From assembly GCA_003712125.1 (NCBI GenBank), contig RHLF01000002.1, positions 558,001 through 622,000 of the forward strand: 64,000 bases of DNA, written 5' to 3'. Shown here piece after piece: positions 33,801 through 42,323 of this stretch; positions within the stretch are counted from its first letter, which is position 1, and the number at the start of each line of letters is the position of its first letter. The notes beneath the pieces were generated by a model, which worked only from the letters and a program-made list of their open reading frames with translations, made no database searches and had not been told where the DNA came from. Origin of the DNA: Allomuricauda sp. (lineage in GTDB: Bacteria > Bacteroidota > Bacteroidia > Flavobacteriales > Flavobacteriaceae). Position numbers and translations under genes: made by a program.

Positions 33801-34038
33801 CAAATATGGGTTCCCATTTTATGCCTCCAGAGGTTGATTTCCATAAGCCACCCGAAGCGGTACCCACGTACATGACATCGGGGTTCGATAATTGAACGTC
33901 AATTGCGGTGACGCGTCCACTCATACCTGCAGGACCTATATTTCTTGGTTTCATGTCTTGAACCAAATCCATTGAAAAATCTTGGGCAAACAGGGATATA
34001 GATGCCAGGAATAGCATCAGAAGTAATAGTTTTTTCAT
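30808..34038 (-). CDS. Large exported Asp-box (BNR/VPS10-like) beta-propeller protein
   Basis: A 1076-aa protein with signal peptide MKKLLLLMLFLASISLFAQ. About ten Asp-box repeats of the SxDGGxxW type run through residues 60-720 (SLDGGKSW, TTDGGKTW, THDGGANW, SEDGGFKW, TKDGGKTW and others), forming one or two propellers related to VPS10/sortilin and sialidase folds. The region about 790-850 is Lys/Glu-rich and low-complexity, followed by a beta-sandwich (PGTYKVKVSFGE) and a helical C-terminus. No sialidase arginine triad or type IX sorting domain is evident, so the common label glycosyl hydrolase is not supported. It heads a five-gene minus-strand unit. Confidence 0.82.
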   Translation of the reverse strand: MKKLLLLMLFLASISLFAQDFSMDLVQDMKPRNIGPAGMSGRVTAIDVQLSNPDVMYVGTASGGLWKSTSGGIKWEPIFDKELTASIGAVAIQQSNPSVIWVGTGEGNPRNSLNGGYGIYKSLDGGKSWTSMGLEKTRHIHRVIIDPTNPDVVYVGAIGSPWGVHAERGVFKTTDGGKTWSKILFVNNKTGVADMVMDPTNPNKLMVALWEHKRDPWFFKSGGSGSGLYMTHDGGANWKEITEEDGLPKGDLGRIGIAIARNKPNIVYALVEAKKNALYKSEDGGFKWKKINDKNDIGNRPFYYSEIYVDPENENRVFSIFTYVNVSEDGGKNFKQLMPAYGVDNGVHPDHHAWWIHPENGQFMIDGNDGGMNITKDGGKTWRFIGNLPVAQFYHISVDQEFPYNVYGGMQDNGSWRGPAYVWRAQGIRNSYWQEIAFGDGFDVVPDKDDSQFGYAMSQQGFVSRYDWKTGNNYTVRPTPPDAETKLRFNWNAAIGQDPFDNATVYFGSQFVHKSTNKGQTWEVISPDLTTNDPEKQKQSESGGLTMDATGAENHCTILVIEPSVVEKDMLWAGTDDGRVHYTQNGGASWTDVTANIKGLPRGSWIPQIKASKKNKGEALLIANDYRRFNYTPYAYRTKDYGKTWTRIVDENDVESYTLAIIEDEENPNLMFLGTDDGLYVSLNAGSTWQKWTEGYPTVSTKDLVIHPREQDLVIGTFGRAAWVLDDIRPLRELARSKAALQQDVALFASPDAYLAAYQQGTGSRFGGDALYNGENRKGGAMITYYLKEGKKELAKSKKDQGAKKEKSEDQEDSAAKKKLTGVQKKDSVQFDFYDGDRLIRTLKYKTPDKKGFHRIYWGLNERGPDRPARKIRKRNSEPGGTTVKPGTYKVKVSFGETSDSTRVTVKTDPRINVSIASINEVYETRKQLETHIQTAADAVKQLVESKDLANKYQKELNDADKEAYKDQIKASKDIVKQIDSLVALYIGKVDKRQGITRNPEITVMQRLNTANFYSGTRKNGITATERRLIQFAKDDLDAALKKTNSFFSDTWKGYRESIEAVDLSPFKETKTFTID

Positions 34039-34168
34039 TTTAGGTTGAATTAGTCGGCTAAAGATAAAGAAAAGGGCAGTGCGATTTCTTAAAGTGTTGT
34101 TAAGGCAACAAAGTAAAATGTAACTTAGCCAAACCCAAAGTAATGACTACGATTTTACCCGTTTCGGA

Positions 34169-34633
34169 ATGACACAATGTGAACAAGTACGATTGAGAAA
34201 GGCTCAGGCAAACGACCTGGGTATATGCATGGAAATCAGGGGAAAAACCAAAGATAATCCTATCGATGCCCAACGGCTTCGTGAATTTGGTGTCACCCAG
34301 GAAGGTTGGCGGGCCTTAATGGAGGTAGGTGAGATCATAGGCTCTGTTATCGAATGCGATGAAAGGGTCGTGGGGTATTGTTTTGCCAATAGTCATACAG
34401 GAGAAATTTTGGTCTTGGCCGTTCATGCTGATTTCGATGGCCAAGGATTTGGTAAAGCATCATTAACCCATTGCTTGAATCAGATGAAAGACATGGGTTT
34501 TAAAAAGGTATGGTTGGCTGCCTCCCCAAATCCACTCCTTAGGGCATATGGATTTTATCGCCATCTAGGTTGGCAACCCACAGGGCGGCATGATGCGCAT
34601 GAAGACGAAATCCTTGAATTTGAATTCCCATAG
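34169..34633 (+). CDS. GNAT family N-acetyltransferase
   Basis: A 154-aa single-domain acetyltransferase. Motif A is VLAVHADFDGQGFGKASLTHC with the QGFGKA pyrophosphate loop, followed by GFKKVWLAASPNPLLRAYGF and HLGWQPTG. It is soluble and its substrate is unknown. It is the first of three plus-strand genes but is 105 bp from the next and may be independent. Confidence 0.83.
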   Translation: MTQCEQVRLRKAQANDLGICMEIRGKTKDNPIDAQRLREFGVTQEGWRALMEVGEIIGSVIECDERVVGYCFANSHTGEILVLAVHADFDGQGFGKASLTHCLNQMKDMGFKKVWLAASPNPLLRAYGFYRHLGWQPTGRHDAHEDEILEFEFP

Positions 34634-34738
34634 TCAAACCTTTCATTCGGTATGAAAACTTGCCATCAAAAAAATGGAACGCTGTAACATTTTGGTGTGG
34701 TCGAGGACCAATTACAAAATCAATCAAACCAAAACATC

Positions 34739-35266
34739 ATGAACAAGCTGACTCTTAAAAATCGCCTACTTTTCACCTTACTGGTTACCCTATTGGTTTG
34801 GGGCCATGTCATTTGGGATTATTTTCATGGGGGTGTACCCACGCATTACTTATTTCACGACAAAGACATGCCGGGTATACCAAATTGGGTAGGGGCAATT
34901 ATATTGCCTTTTTTCACTTGGTTTTTGCTTTACCGTATTCAAAAACGAAGCGATGCGGCTGACCCCAATCCCGGTCTTAAATTGATTGGGTTGCGGTTCC
35001 TGATGGCTGCTCTAGTGGCTATAGGAATTGCGGTATGCTTCACCTTGGGCATAGAGATTCCAGGTTTCATCTTGCTGTCCATTCTAGGTTTAGGGCTGTT
35101 TTTTCCTTTGTATTACTCGGAGTTCTTATTGGGTTGGGTATTGGGATCTGCCTTTACTTTTGGGGCTGTCATTCCCATGGGCTTTGGTAGCCTCTTTGCT
35201 TTGGTCTGTTTTCTTTTATTTTTAATTGGAAGCATTGTGAAAAAACGGCTTGTACCAAAGACTTAA
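34739..35266 (+). CDS. Hypothetical four- to five-helix membrane protein
   Basis: A 175-aa protein from the ATG at 34739. The frame opens at 34697, but the extra 14 residues are polar and precede a natural start after an AATCAATCAAACC leader. Hydrophobic segments lie at about residues 9-27, 53-70, 83-107, 110-130 and 138-165. A lumenal-looking loop HGGVPTHYLFHDKDMPGIPN follows helix 1. No family is recognised. It precedes an MFS transporter by 21 bp, so they are probably co-transcribed. Confidence 0.7.
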   Translation: MNKLTLKNRLLFTLLVTLLVWGHVIWDYFHGGVPTHYLFHDKDMPGIPNWVGAIILPFFTWFLLYRIQKRSDAADPNPGLKLIGLRFLMAALVAIGIAVCFTLGIEIPGFILLSILGLGLFFPLYYSEFLLGWVLGSAFTFGAVIPMGFGSLFALVCFLLFLIGSIVKKRLVPKT

Positions 35267-35287
35267 TTTTTGTGTACTTTGCACGGG

Positions 35288-36559
35288 ATGAAGCAAAAAG
35301 CACCCTGGTACTACCTAATCCTTCTTATCCTTGCCGGGGAAGCTGTTTTTATTCTGCCTTATGTGTTGCCCCGTATATTTCGTCCCACGGTATTGGATGT
35401 TTTTGAACTTTCCAATTTTGAATATGGGCTTGCCCAAGCCGTTTGCGGCATTGCATCCATGATTTCTTATCCCTTGGGTGGGCCGTTGGCTGATAAATAT
35501 CCACCTCGAAAATTGATTGCTATCGCTTTGTGGTTAACCGCAATTGGGGGGTTCGTTTATGCCCAATATCCGAGTTTGTCAATACTGCAGGTATTGTACG
35601 GATGGTGGGGTTTTACAACCATCTTTTTATTCTGGGCGCCAATGATTAAAGCAACACGGGTCTGGGGAGGTTCAGATTCTCAAGGAAAGGCTTTCGGGTT
35701 TCTTGATGGGGGTCGCGGATTGACAGGAGCGCTATTTGGTTTGTTGGGTGTTGTCATTTTTTCCTTTTTTCTTTCCGAAGCTGCAGATACGGCTTCCTTA
35801 GAAGATCGTAAGATCGCCTTTACCTATGTCATTTATACCGCCTCGGTAATCATAATTATTGTCGGGTTTTTGGTCTGGCTCTTTATGAAAACGGATCAAA
35901 ATGAGCAGCATATAGTACTTGATAAAATATCGTTTCAAGATCTTGGAAAAGTACTCAGATTACCATCAGTTTGGTTGTTGATGGTCATTATCCTTTGTGG
36001 TTATGTAGGTTATAAGATTACAGATATTATTTCACAGTATGCCGAGGAGGTCATGTTGTACAATCAGGTTAATTCGGCAAAAGTGGGCACGCTCTTGCAA
36101 TTTCTTCGTCCGGCTGTTGGCATTGCATTCGGATTAATTGCAGACAAGCTTAAAATCACCTGGTTGCTTTTCATCAGTTTTGTCTTGACCTTATTGGGAG
36201 GTCTACTCTTTGCCTCGGGTATTATTGCCCCTACAACGACCCTATTATTCTTTATGTCAGTTGTTGTTATCGCAGCAGGAGTATATGCATGCAGAGCCCT
36301 TTATTTTGGAGTGATGCAGGTAGGCAAAATTCCGTTGACACTTACAGGAACAGCTGTTGGTTTGATTTCGCTCATCGGGTATACCCCAGATATCTTTGCA
36401 GGTCCTGCGTATGGTATGTTATTGGATGCGCATCCCGGACAAGAAATTGGCCATCAAAACGTATTTTGGATGCTTAGTGCCTTCGCTTTGGTTGGAACTG
36501 TTGCGGCCTTTGTGTACCATTGGAAATACGGTAGAAAAAAATTACCAGCTACTTCTTGA
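35288..36559 (+). CDS. MFS transporter
   Basis: A 423-aa, 12-helix major facilitator from the ATG at 35288 (an upstream TTG at 35270 is less likely). The loop between helices 2 and 3 has a GGPLADKYPPRKLI motif, and the mid-protein equivalent is FGLIADKLKITWLL. Hydrophobic segments are regular and the central loop is short. Substrate unknown; the arrangement resembles nitrate/oxalate-antiporter-type MFS carriers only loosely. Its last 18 bases overlap the 3' end of the convergent YdeI-family gene. Confidence 0.85.
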   Translation: MKQKAPWYYLILLILAGEAVFILPYVLPRIFRPTVLDVFELSNFEYGLAQAVCGIASMISYPLGGPLADKYPPRKLIAIALWLTAIGGFVYAQYPSLSILQVLYGWWGFTTIFLFWAPMIKATRVWGGSDSQGKAFGFLDGGRGLTGALFGLLGVVIFSFFLSEAADTASLEDRKIAFTYVIYTASVIIIIVGFLVWLFMKTDQNEQHIVLDKISFQDLGKVLRLPSVWLLMVIILCGYVGYKITDIISQYAEEVMLYNQVNSAKVGTLLQFLRPAVGIAFGLIADKLKITWLLFISFVLTLLGGLLFASGIIAPTTTLLFFMSVVVIAAGVYACRALYFGVMQVGKIPLTLTGTAVGLISLIGYTPDIFAGPAYGMLLDAHPGQEIGHQNVFWMLSAFALVGTVAAFVYHWKYGRKKLPATS

Positions 36560-37114
36560 TTTAATGCCCTGTTCACAAAGGGATACAATTTCTGCTATTC
36601 GTTTCGCCTTGGTATCTTGTCGTTTGGCTTGATTCAACCAATACAAGTAGCTTTTGCGTTGCCCCCGAGTAAAGCTTTGATAATTGTCCCAAGCCTTTTT
36701 ATTTGAAGCAAAGGCTTTCATTAGGTCCTTCGGGACCACACCGTTTTCTACATCGTCAAGGGCGGTCCAGGAGCCATTTTCTTTGGCAGTTTGAATGGCT
36801 TTGTTACCACTTTCATGCATTAAACCCTTTAATTCCAGTTCTTTAATATGGTCTTTGTTGACCTTGCTCCAGACGCTTTTTGGATTTCTTGGACAAAAAT
36901 ACTGTCGGCGTCTACCGTCGCCTAAACTTTTAACGGTACTGTCAATCCAACCGTAACAAAGTGCCACCCGCACAGCCTCCTCCCATCGCATACTGGGCAT
37001 CTCATGGGCTACAGTATAGAAAATTAAATAAACGCCCGCAGATTGGTCATGGTTTTTATGAAGCCATATCCTAAACGCTGCGTCATTTTCAAAATAAAGT
37101 TCCTGAAGATCCAA
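36542..37114 (-). CDS. YdeI/OmpD-associated family protein
   Basis: A 190-aa cytoplasmic protein of the YdeI/OmpD-associated family. Characteristic segments are FRIWLHKNHDQSAGVYLIFY, the strongly conserved WEEAVRVALCYGWIDSTVKS, FCPRNPKSVWSKVNK and a C-terminal YLYWLNQAKRQDTKAKRI. E. coli YdeI has been connected with resistance to polymyxin and bacteriocin-type stress, but the biochemical role is not known. It is monocistronic and its stop lies inside the MFS gene's final codons. Confidence 0.85.
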   Translation of the reverse strand: MDLQELYFENDAAFRIWLHKNHDQSAGVYLIFYTVAHEMPSMRWEEAVRVALCYGWIDSTVKSLGDGRRRQYFCPRNPKSVWSKVNKDHIKELELKGLMHESGNKAIQTAKENGSWTALDDVENGVVPKDLMKAFASNKKAWDNYQSFTRGQRKSYLYWLNQAKRQDTKAKRIAEIVSLCEQGIKSRSSW

Positions 37115-37220
37115 AACAATTCAAGGTTTTTGACAAAATACTAATTATCTTGTGTGATCAATCCAATTTTCATCTTATTCATTCAAAAAACTACGACCTA
37201 ATTTCCCATTAAACATTCTT

Positions 37221-40200
37221 ATGAAAAAACTTTTTTTTACTCTTGTCGCGTTTGCGTTGATTCTGGTTACTTCATGCGAAAAAAAGCGTGACGGTGATCC
37301 CAAACTATTGGTCTTTTCCAAAACTATGGGTTTTGAACATGCGTCTATCCCACAGGGGATTGAAGCGCTTTCCAAATTGGGGGCAGAAAATGGTTTTAGC
37401 ATCGATACCACAAAAAATGCAGACTTGTTTACCGATGAAAATCTTGCGCAATATTCAGCCATTGTTTTTTTATCAACTACCGGAAATGTTCTTGACCATA
37501 AGCAAGAGGCAGCCTTTGAGCGCTACATACAGGCTGGCGGTGGTTATGTAGGTATTCATGCCGCAACAGACACCGAGTACGATTGGGGTTGGTACAATAA
37601 ATTGGTGGGCGCCCATTTTTTAAGTCATCCCGTGGGCACACCCGAAGCTGATTTTGTGATAAAGGATACCAACCACCCTGCCACAGATTTTTTTACGGAT
37701 AGTATTTGGCACCGCACAGATGAACTTTACAATTTCAAAAAGCTGAATCCAAAGGTGAACGTTTTGATGACGGTTGATGAATCTACTTATGAAGGTGGAG
37801 AAAATGGGGACTACCATCCCATGGCCTGGTATCATGAATTTGATGGGGGACGGGCTTTTTACACAGCAGGCGGACATACCGATGAAAGTTTTTCAGAGGC
37901 ACTTTTCCTAAAGCACCTGCTCGGTGGCATTCAATACGCTATTGGGAAAAATTTGGTGTTGGACTATGAAAAGGCCACTACACAGATTCCTCCGGATGCA
38001 GACCGTTTTTCGAAGGTACAATTGGTAGGTGGAGAATTCTTTGAGCCTACCGAAATGACCGTTTTACCCAATAATGATGTGCTCATTGCCCAGCGTAGAG
38101 GAGAAATTATGCATTACTCTGATGAGACCAAGGCGATGACCCAGGTAGCTGCATTGGACGTGTACCATAAGACTTTGGAAACGCCCGGAGTAAATGCCGA
38201 AGAAGGTTTGATGGGGCTGCAAAAAGACCCCAATTATGCAGAAAATAACTGGGTCTATGCCTATTATGCCCCAACTGGGGACAAGTGGGTGAACAGGTTG
38301 GCCCGTTTTCAATTCAAAGACGGTGTTTTTGATTTGGATTCGGAACAGGTGATTCTTGAAGTTGAGAGTCAGCGCGAAATTTGCTGTCATACGGGTGGTT
38401 CCATCGCCTTTGGTGGTGATGGGTTGCTTTATTTGTCCACAGGAGACAATTCAACGCCATTTGATGAACCTGATGCACCCTATGTAAACAATGGGTTTGC
38501 CCCCTTAAATGACCTTCCGGGGAAAGAGCAATATGACGCACGACGTTCTTCGGGTAATACCAATGATTTGCGTGGAAAGATTTTACGGATTCGGGTAAAT
38601 GAAGATGGGTCATATGACATTCCTGAAGGGAATTTGTTTGCCCCTGGAACGGAAAAAACACGCCCCGAGATTTATACCATGGGACATCGAAATCCGTATC
38701 GAATTTCTGTCGACCCTAAAAATGGCTACCTCTACTGGGGCGATGTGGGGCCTGATGCCAGACAAGATGATATCGCCAAACGCGGACCCATGGGTTATGA
38801 TGAAATGGGACAGGCCAGAGAAGCTGGTAATTTTGGATGGCCATTGTTTATTGCCGATAACAAACCCTATGTAGATTACGATTACGCCACTGGTGAAAGC
38901 GGGGCACCTTTTGACCCTGAAAAACCCATTAACGATTCGAATAACAATACTGGGTTGCGCGAATTGCCACCTGCCCAACCAGCCTACATTTTTTACCCCT
39001 ATGCACCCACGCCCGATTTTCCCCAGGTAGGAACAGGAGGGCGTAATGCCATGGCAGGACCAATATTTTATTCGGATCGGTATGACAATGGAGGTGGCTT
39101 GCCTTCTTATTACGACGGCAAGGTTATTATATATGAGTGGATGCGCGGATGGATGGCAGCTGTGACTTTGTTTGAAGATGGTACCTTCGATAAAATGGAA
39201 CCTTTTGCTTCTGATATAAAAGTAAATAGCCTTATGGATATGGAACTAAGTGATGATGGCAGGCTGTATCTTTTGGAATATGGAAGCGGTTGGTTTACCC
39301 AAAATGACGACTCAGGTCTCTCCTACATTGAGTTCAACGGAGGTAATCGGCCACCCGTAATTGACAATTTGATTGTTGACAAGACTTCAGGAAGTCTTCC
39401 GTTGACCATTGCGGCCACTGTCGAGGCGCACGATCGCGAAAAAGATGAGGTCACTTACGTATGGGACTTTGGAAACGGTGAAACCAAGGAGACCAAAGAG
39501 TCTACCATTTCGTATACCTATGAAACAGGAGGTGATTATAAGGTTTCCGTAACGGCTAAGGATGATGAAGGTGCAATGGTAAACAGCAATTTGGTTTCTG
39601 TTACGGCAGGAAATTCAAGACCTGAAGTGGCCATAGATTTGAAAGGCGGCAATTCCTCCTTTTTTCTAGGGGGCGTACCCATAGACTACGAGGTGAGCGT
39701 TTCTGACCCAGATGGCAATACAGCTATAGACCCCAATAATATTTTTGTCTCTGTTGATTATTTAGAAGGAATGGACCAAGTGAATATGTCGTTGGGCCAT
39801 CAGCAAGTATCAGCGGCTGTCATGGGAAAAGCTCTAACGGAATCGATGGATTGCAAAACGTGCCACAAAGAAAAAGAAGCCTCTATTGGCCCCAATTATT
39901 TTGATATTTCGGAGCGTTATAAGAAGGATGCGAACGCCCTTTCTTACCTTCAAAAGAAAATAATCGAAGGTGGAGGTGGTGTATGGGGTGAGGTAGTCAT
40001 GCCGGCGCACCCTACGGTAACAAGAGAAGATGCCAGGCAAATGGCCTTGTATATTCAATCGTTGACTGCAGATCCTGCAGATAACAAATCATTACCTCCT
40101 TCAGGCAGGATAATTCCGAATCCGCCCCAAGGTTCCAACGTAATGGTATTGACTGCCAGTTACACGGACGCAGGTGTAGGTGATGTCAAACCGTTGACAG

Positions 40201-40625
40201 GAACTGCTACTGCCTCGTTACAGAGCAGTACAGTGCCTTTTTCCGGTGATCTGGAAAACGACGGTTTTATGGGAGTCAAGTTTGGGGGTATGGATTTATT
40301 GATCATCCCTGCAGAAGAAGGTTGGTTTGCCCTAAAAGACATCGATTTGACCGGTGTAAAGAGTGTTATGCTCATGGCAGGATGGCAAGGTTTACCCGGA
40401 AGCGGTTTGCAATTTGAATTGCGATCAGGGGCTCCAGATGGGGAACTATTGGGCTCAGGAATGATGTCGAAACCCGTTCCTGGCCAGCAGGGTGGGGCAG
40501 TGGTGATACCCCTGCAAAAGACAATCAACCAAAAAGTTACAGGTCTTTACTTTGTACATAAACCCATCGAAGGTCAAGACCGGGGGCCCGCCCCCATGGC
40601 GTTGATAAACGCAACCTTCAATTAA
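37221..40625 (+). CDS. Multidomain lipoprotein: ThuA, PQQ-type sugar dehydrogenase-like propeller, PKD, cytochrome c, C-terminal carbohydrate-binding-like domain
   Basis: A 1134-aa protein with lipoprotein signal (Cys17 in VTSC). In order: a ThuA-like domain (about 26-245, GGGYVGIHAATDTEYDWGWY, AWYHEFDGGRAFYTAGGHTD); a glucose/sorbosone dehydrogenase-like propeller (about 255-705, CCHTGGSIAFGGDGLLYLST, GHRNPYRISVDP, LYWGDVGPD); a PKD domain (about 712-795, VWDFGNGET); a c-type cytochrome with CKTCH (Cys878, Cys881, His882) and a later Met in VVMPAHP; and a beta-sandwich resembling CBM6 (about 965-1134). It likely oxidises sugars outside the inner membrane, passing electrons to its own haem. 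The architecture is recurrent in Bacteroidota. Confidence 0.88.
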   Translation: MKKLFFTLVAFALILVTSCEKKRDGDPKLLVFSKTMGFEHASIPQGIEALSKLGAENGFSIDTTKNADLFTDENLAQYSAIVFLSTTGNVLDHKQEAAFERYIQAGGGYVGIHAATDTEYDWGWYNKLVGAHFLSHPVGTPEADFVIKDTNHPATDFFTDSIWHRTDELYNFKKLNPKVNVLMTVDESTYEGGENGDYHPMAWYHEFDGGRAFYTAGGHTDESFSEALFLKHLLGGIQYAIGKNLVLDYEKATTQIPPDADRFSKVQLVGGEFFEPTEMTVLPNNDVLIAQRRGEIMHYSDETKAMTQVAALDVYHKTLETPGVNAEEGLMGLQKDPNYAENNWVYAYYAPTGDKWVNRLARFQFKDGVFDLDSEQVILEVESQREICCHTGGSIAFGGDGLLYLSTGDNSTPFDEPDAPYVNNGFAPLNDLPGKEQYDARRSSGNTNDLRGKILRIRVNEDGSYDIPEGNLFAPGTEKTRPEIYTMGHRNPYRISVDPKNGYLYWGDVGPDARQDDIAKRGPMGYDEMGQAREAGNFGWPLFIADNKPYVDYDYATGESGAPFDPEKPINDSNNNTGLRELPPAQPAYIFYPYAPTPDFPQVGTGGRNAMAGPIFYSDRYDNGGGLPSYYDGKVIIYEWMRGWMAAVTLFEDGTFDKMEPFASDIKVNSLMDMELSDDGRLYLLEYGSGWFTQNDDSGLSYIEFNGGNRPPVIDNLIVDKTSGSLPLTIAATVEAHDREKDEVTYVWDFGNGETKETKESTISYTYETGGDYKVSVTAKDDEGAMVNSNLVSVTAGNSRPEVAIDLKGGNSSFFLGGVPIDYEVSVSDPDGNTAIDPNNIFVSVDYLEGMDQVNMSLGHQQVSAAVMGKALTESMDCKTCHKEKEASIGPNYFDISERYKKDANALSYLQKKIIEGGGGVWGEVVMPAHPTVTREDARQMALYIQSLTADPADNKSLPPSGRIIPNPPQGSNVMVLTASYTDAGVGDVKPLTGTATASLQSSTVPFSGDLENDGFMGVKFGGMDLLIIPAEEGWFALKDIDLTGVKSVMLMAGWQGLPGSGLQFELRSGAPDGELLGSGMMSKPVPGQQGGAVVIPLQKTINQKVTGLYFVHKPIEGQDRGPAPMALINATFN

Positions 40626-40631
40626 AAAATA

Positions 40632-40662
40632 AGGGCATTCTAAATCCTATCTAGAATGCCCT
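40632..40662. terminator. Bidirectional terminator between convergent genes
   Basis: An 11-bp perfect stem AGGGCATTCTA (40632-40642) with TAGAATGCCCT (40652-40662) and a 9-base loop. T-rich sequence follows on both strands, stronger on the minus side (TATTTTTTAAT). It ends both the ThuA fusion gene and the trehalose/peptidase unit. Confidence 0.8.
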
Positions 40663-40692
40663 ATTTCTATTGGTGCCCTTAAACTACATGAG

Positions 40693-42318
40693 CTATATCT
40701 TTTTGCTGTTAATGTAGAAGTTGCGGTCTATGACCAACGAACTTCCCGGTAATTTTTCTGTTTTCCAAGCGGAATCTTTCTTGGGAAATAGCCAATGTAC
40801 TTTGTTATCAACCATCACCCGTATGGGCATATCAAAATCGTCAACAACATCCGAATAGCGATACTTGATGTTCTTGCCATCATAGGTATACTCTAGGGTT
40901 GGGATTTTCGTACTGCGCAAATATTGCTCAAAAAAGGCCGAAAGATTTTTTCCTGTTTTAAGGCTCAAATAACTTTCGATCTCTTGAGAGGTTACCGTTT
41001 GGTGATAAAATTTTTGATTCATATCACGTAAAATAGAACGCCATTCTTCATCATCTTCGATTAATTGGCGCAAGGTGTGCAGCATATTGGCACCCTTGTA
41101 GTACATATCACCAGAACCTCTTCGGTTGAGATTATAGCGGCCAATGATGGGTTTGTCATTCATGATTCGTTTTCGCGTACCAATAACATAATCGGCGGCT
41201 GCTTCCTCACCATAGTGATAGTTGAGATAAAGATTTTCAGAGTAGGCGGTAAAACTTTCATGAATCCACATATCGGCAATATCCTTGTAGGTGATACTGT
41301 TGGCAAACCACTCATGGCCAGCCTCATGGATAATGATAAAATCAAATTTTAATCCTTGACCCGTTCCGGAGAGGTCAGTGCCCAAATACCCATTTTGGTA
41401 CCCGTTACCATAGGTGACAGAACTTTGATGTTCCATTCCCAAGTAGGGGACTTCAACAAGTTTGAAACCGTCCTCATAAAAAGGATAGGGACCAAACCAA
41501 TGTTCAAACGCTTTCATCATCATAGGCGTTTGTTTGAACTGTTCCTTTGCTTTTTCCAGATTTTCGCGTAAGACCCAGTAATCAAGGTCAAGTTCACCTT
41601 TTTCACCTTGGTATTTTTCTGAAAAATGCACATAGTCGCCGATATTCACATTCACCCCATAATTGTTGATCGGATTGTCAACATACCAGTGGGTGGTTTT
41701 GGTCGAATCTGTTTCTTCCGTTTTTCTGAGTCTGCCGTTGGAAACATTCATCAAATTTTTTGGTGCAGTAACACTTATGAGCATGCTATCTACTTCATCG
41801 TACATATGGTCTTTATTGGGCCACCATATACTTGCCCCCAATCCTTGACATGAGGTGGCCACAAAATGATTTCCATTGGTATCTTTTTTCCATGAAAAAC
41901 CACCATCCCACGGTGCTCTAACCGCTTTCTTGGGTTTTCCCGAATAAAAAACTTTAATCTCGTTATAAATGCCCTTTTTAGGCTTATTTTCAAACAAAAC
42001 CATATAGGCATTGGCCCCTTTCTTTTTATAGGACAACTCGGTTCCTTGATGCAGTATCTTTTCGATTTTTAGAGGAGGTTGTAGATCAACCTGCATTACG
42101 TCGTTTTCGGTTAGTGGGGTAAAACCAATGGTGTTTGACCCACTAATGAATTCCTCATCCGGATTTACGGTTATATCCAAATGATAATACACCAAATCCC
42201 ACCATTCTCGTTCTGGGGTAATACTTCCCCGTAACAATTCATCTTGGGTATAGCTATGTTTGCTCTGGGCCAATACCGCGGAACACATTAGCAAAAAAAG
42301 TACCGTAAGTTTTTTCAT
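40693..42318 (-). CDS. M1 family zinc metallopeptidase (aminopeptidase)
   Basis: A 541-aa protein with signal peptide MKKLTVLFLLMCSAVLAQ. The N-terminal beta domain (about 20-235) is followed by the catalytic domain with the exopeptidase-type motif GMEHQ (294-298, GAMEN equivalent) and zinc site His331-Glu332-x-x-His335 (HEAGH), with Glu354 as the third ligand. It lacks the large C-terminal helical domain of PepN-type enzymes, as usual for short bacterial M1 peptidases. It presumably trims peptides in the periplasm. Last gene of the five-gene unit, 5 bp after the M28 gene. Confidence 0.9.
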   Translation of the reverse strand: MKKLTVLFLLMCSAVLAQSKHSYTQDELLRGSITPEREWWDLVYYHLDITVNPDEEFISGSNTIGFTPLTENDVMQVDLQPPLKIEKILHQGTELSYKKKGANAYMVLFENKPKKGIYNEIKVFYSGKPKKAVRAPWDGGFSWKKDTNGNHFVATSCQGLGASIWWPNKDHMYDEVDSMLISVTAPKNLMNVSNGRLRKTEETDSTKTTHWYVDNPINNYGVNVNIGDYVHFSEKYQGEKGELDLDYWVLRENLEKAKEQFKQTPMMMKAFEHWFGPYPFYEDGFKLVEVPYLGMEHQSSVTYGNGYQNGYLGTDLSGTGQGLKFDFIIIHEAGHEWFANSITYKDIADMWIHESFTAYSENLYLNYHYGEEAAADYVIGTRKRIMNDKPIIGRYNLNRRGSGDMYYKGANMLHTLRQLIEDDEEWRSILRDMNQKFYHQTVTSQEIESYLSLKTGKNLSAFFEQYLRSTKIPTLEYTYDGKNIKYRYSDVVDDFDMPIRVMVDNKVHWLFPKKDSAWKTEKLPGSSLVIDRNFYINSKKI

Positions 42319-42323
42319 AATGT

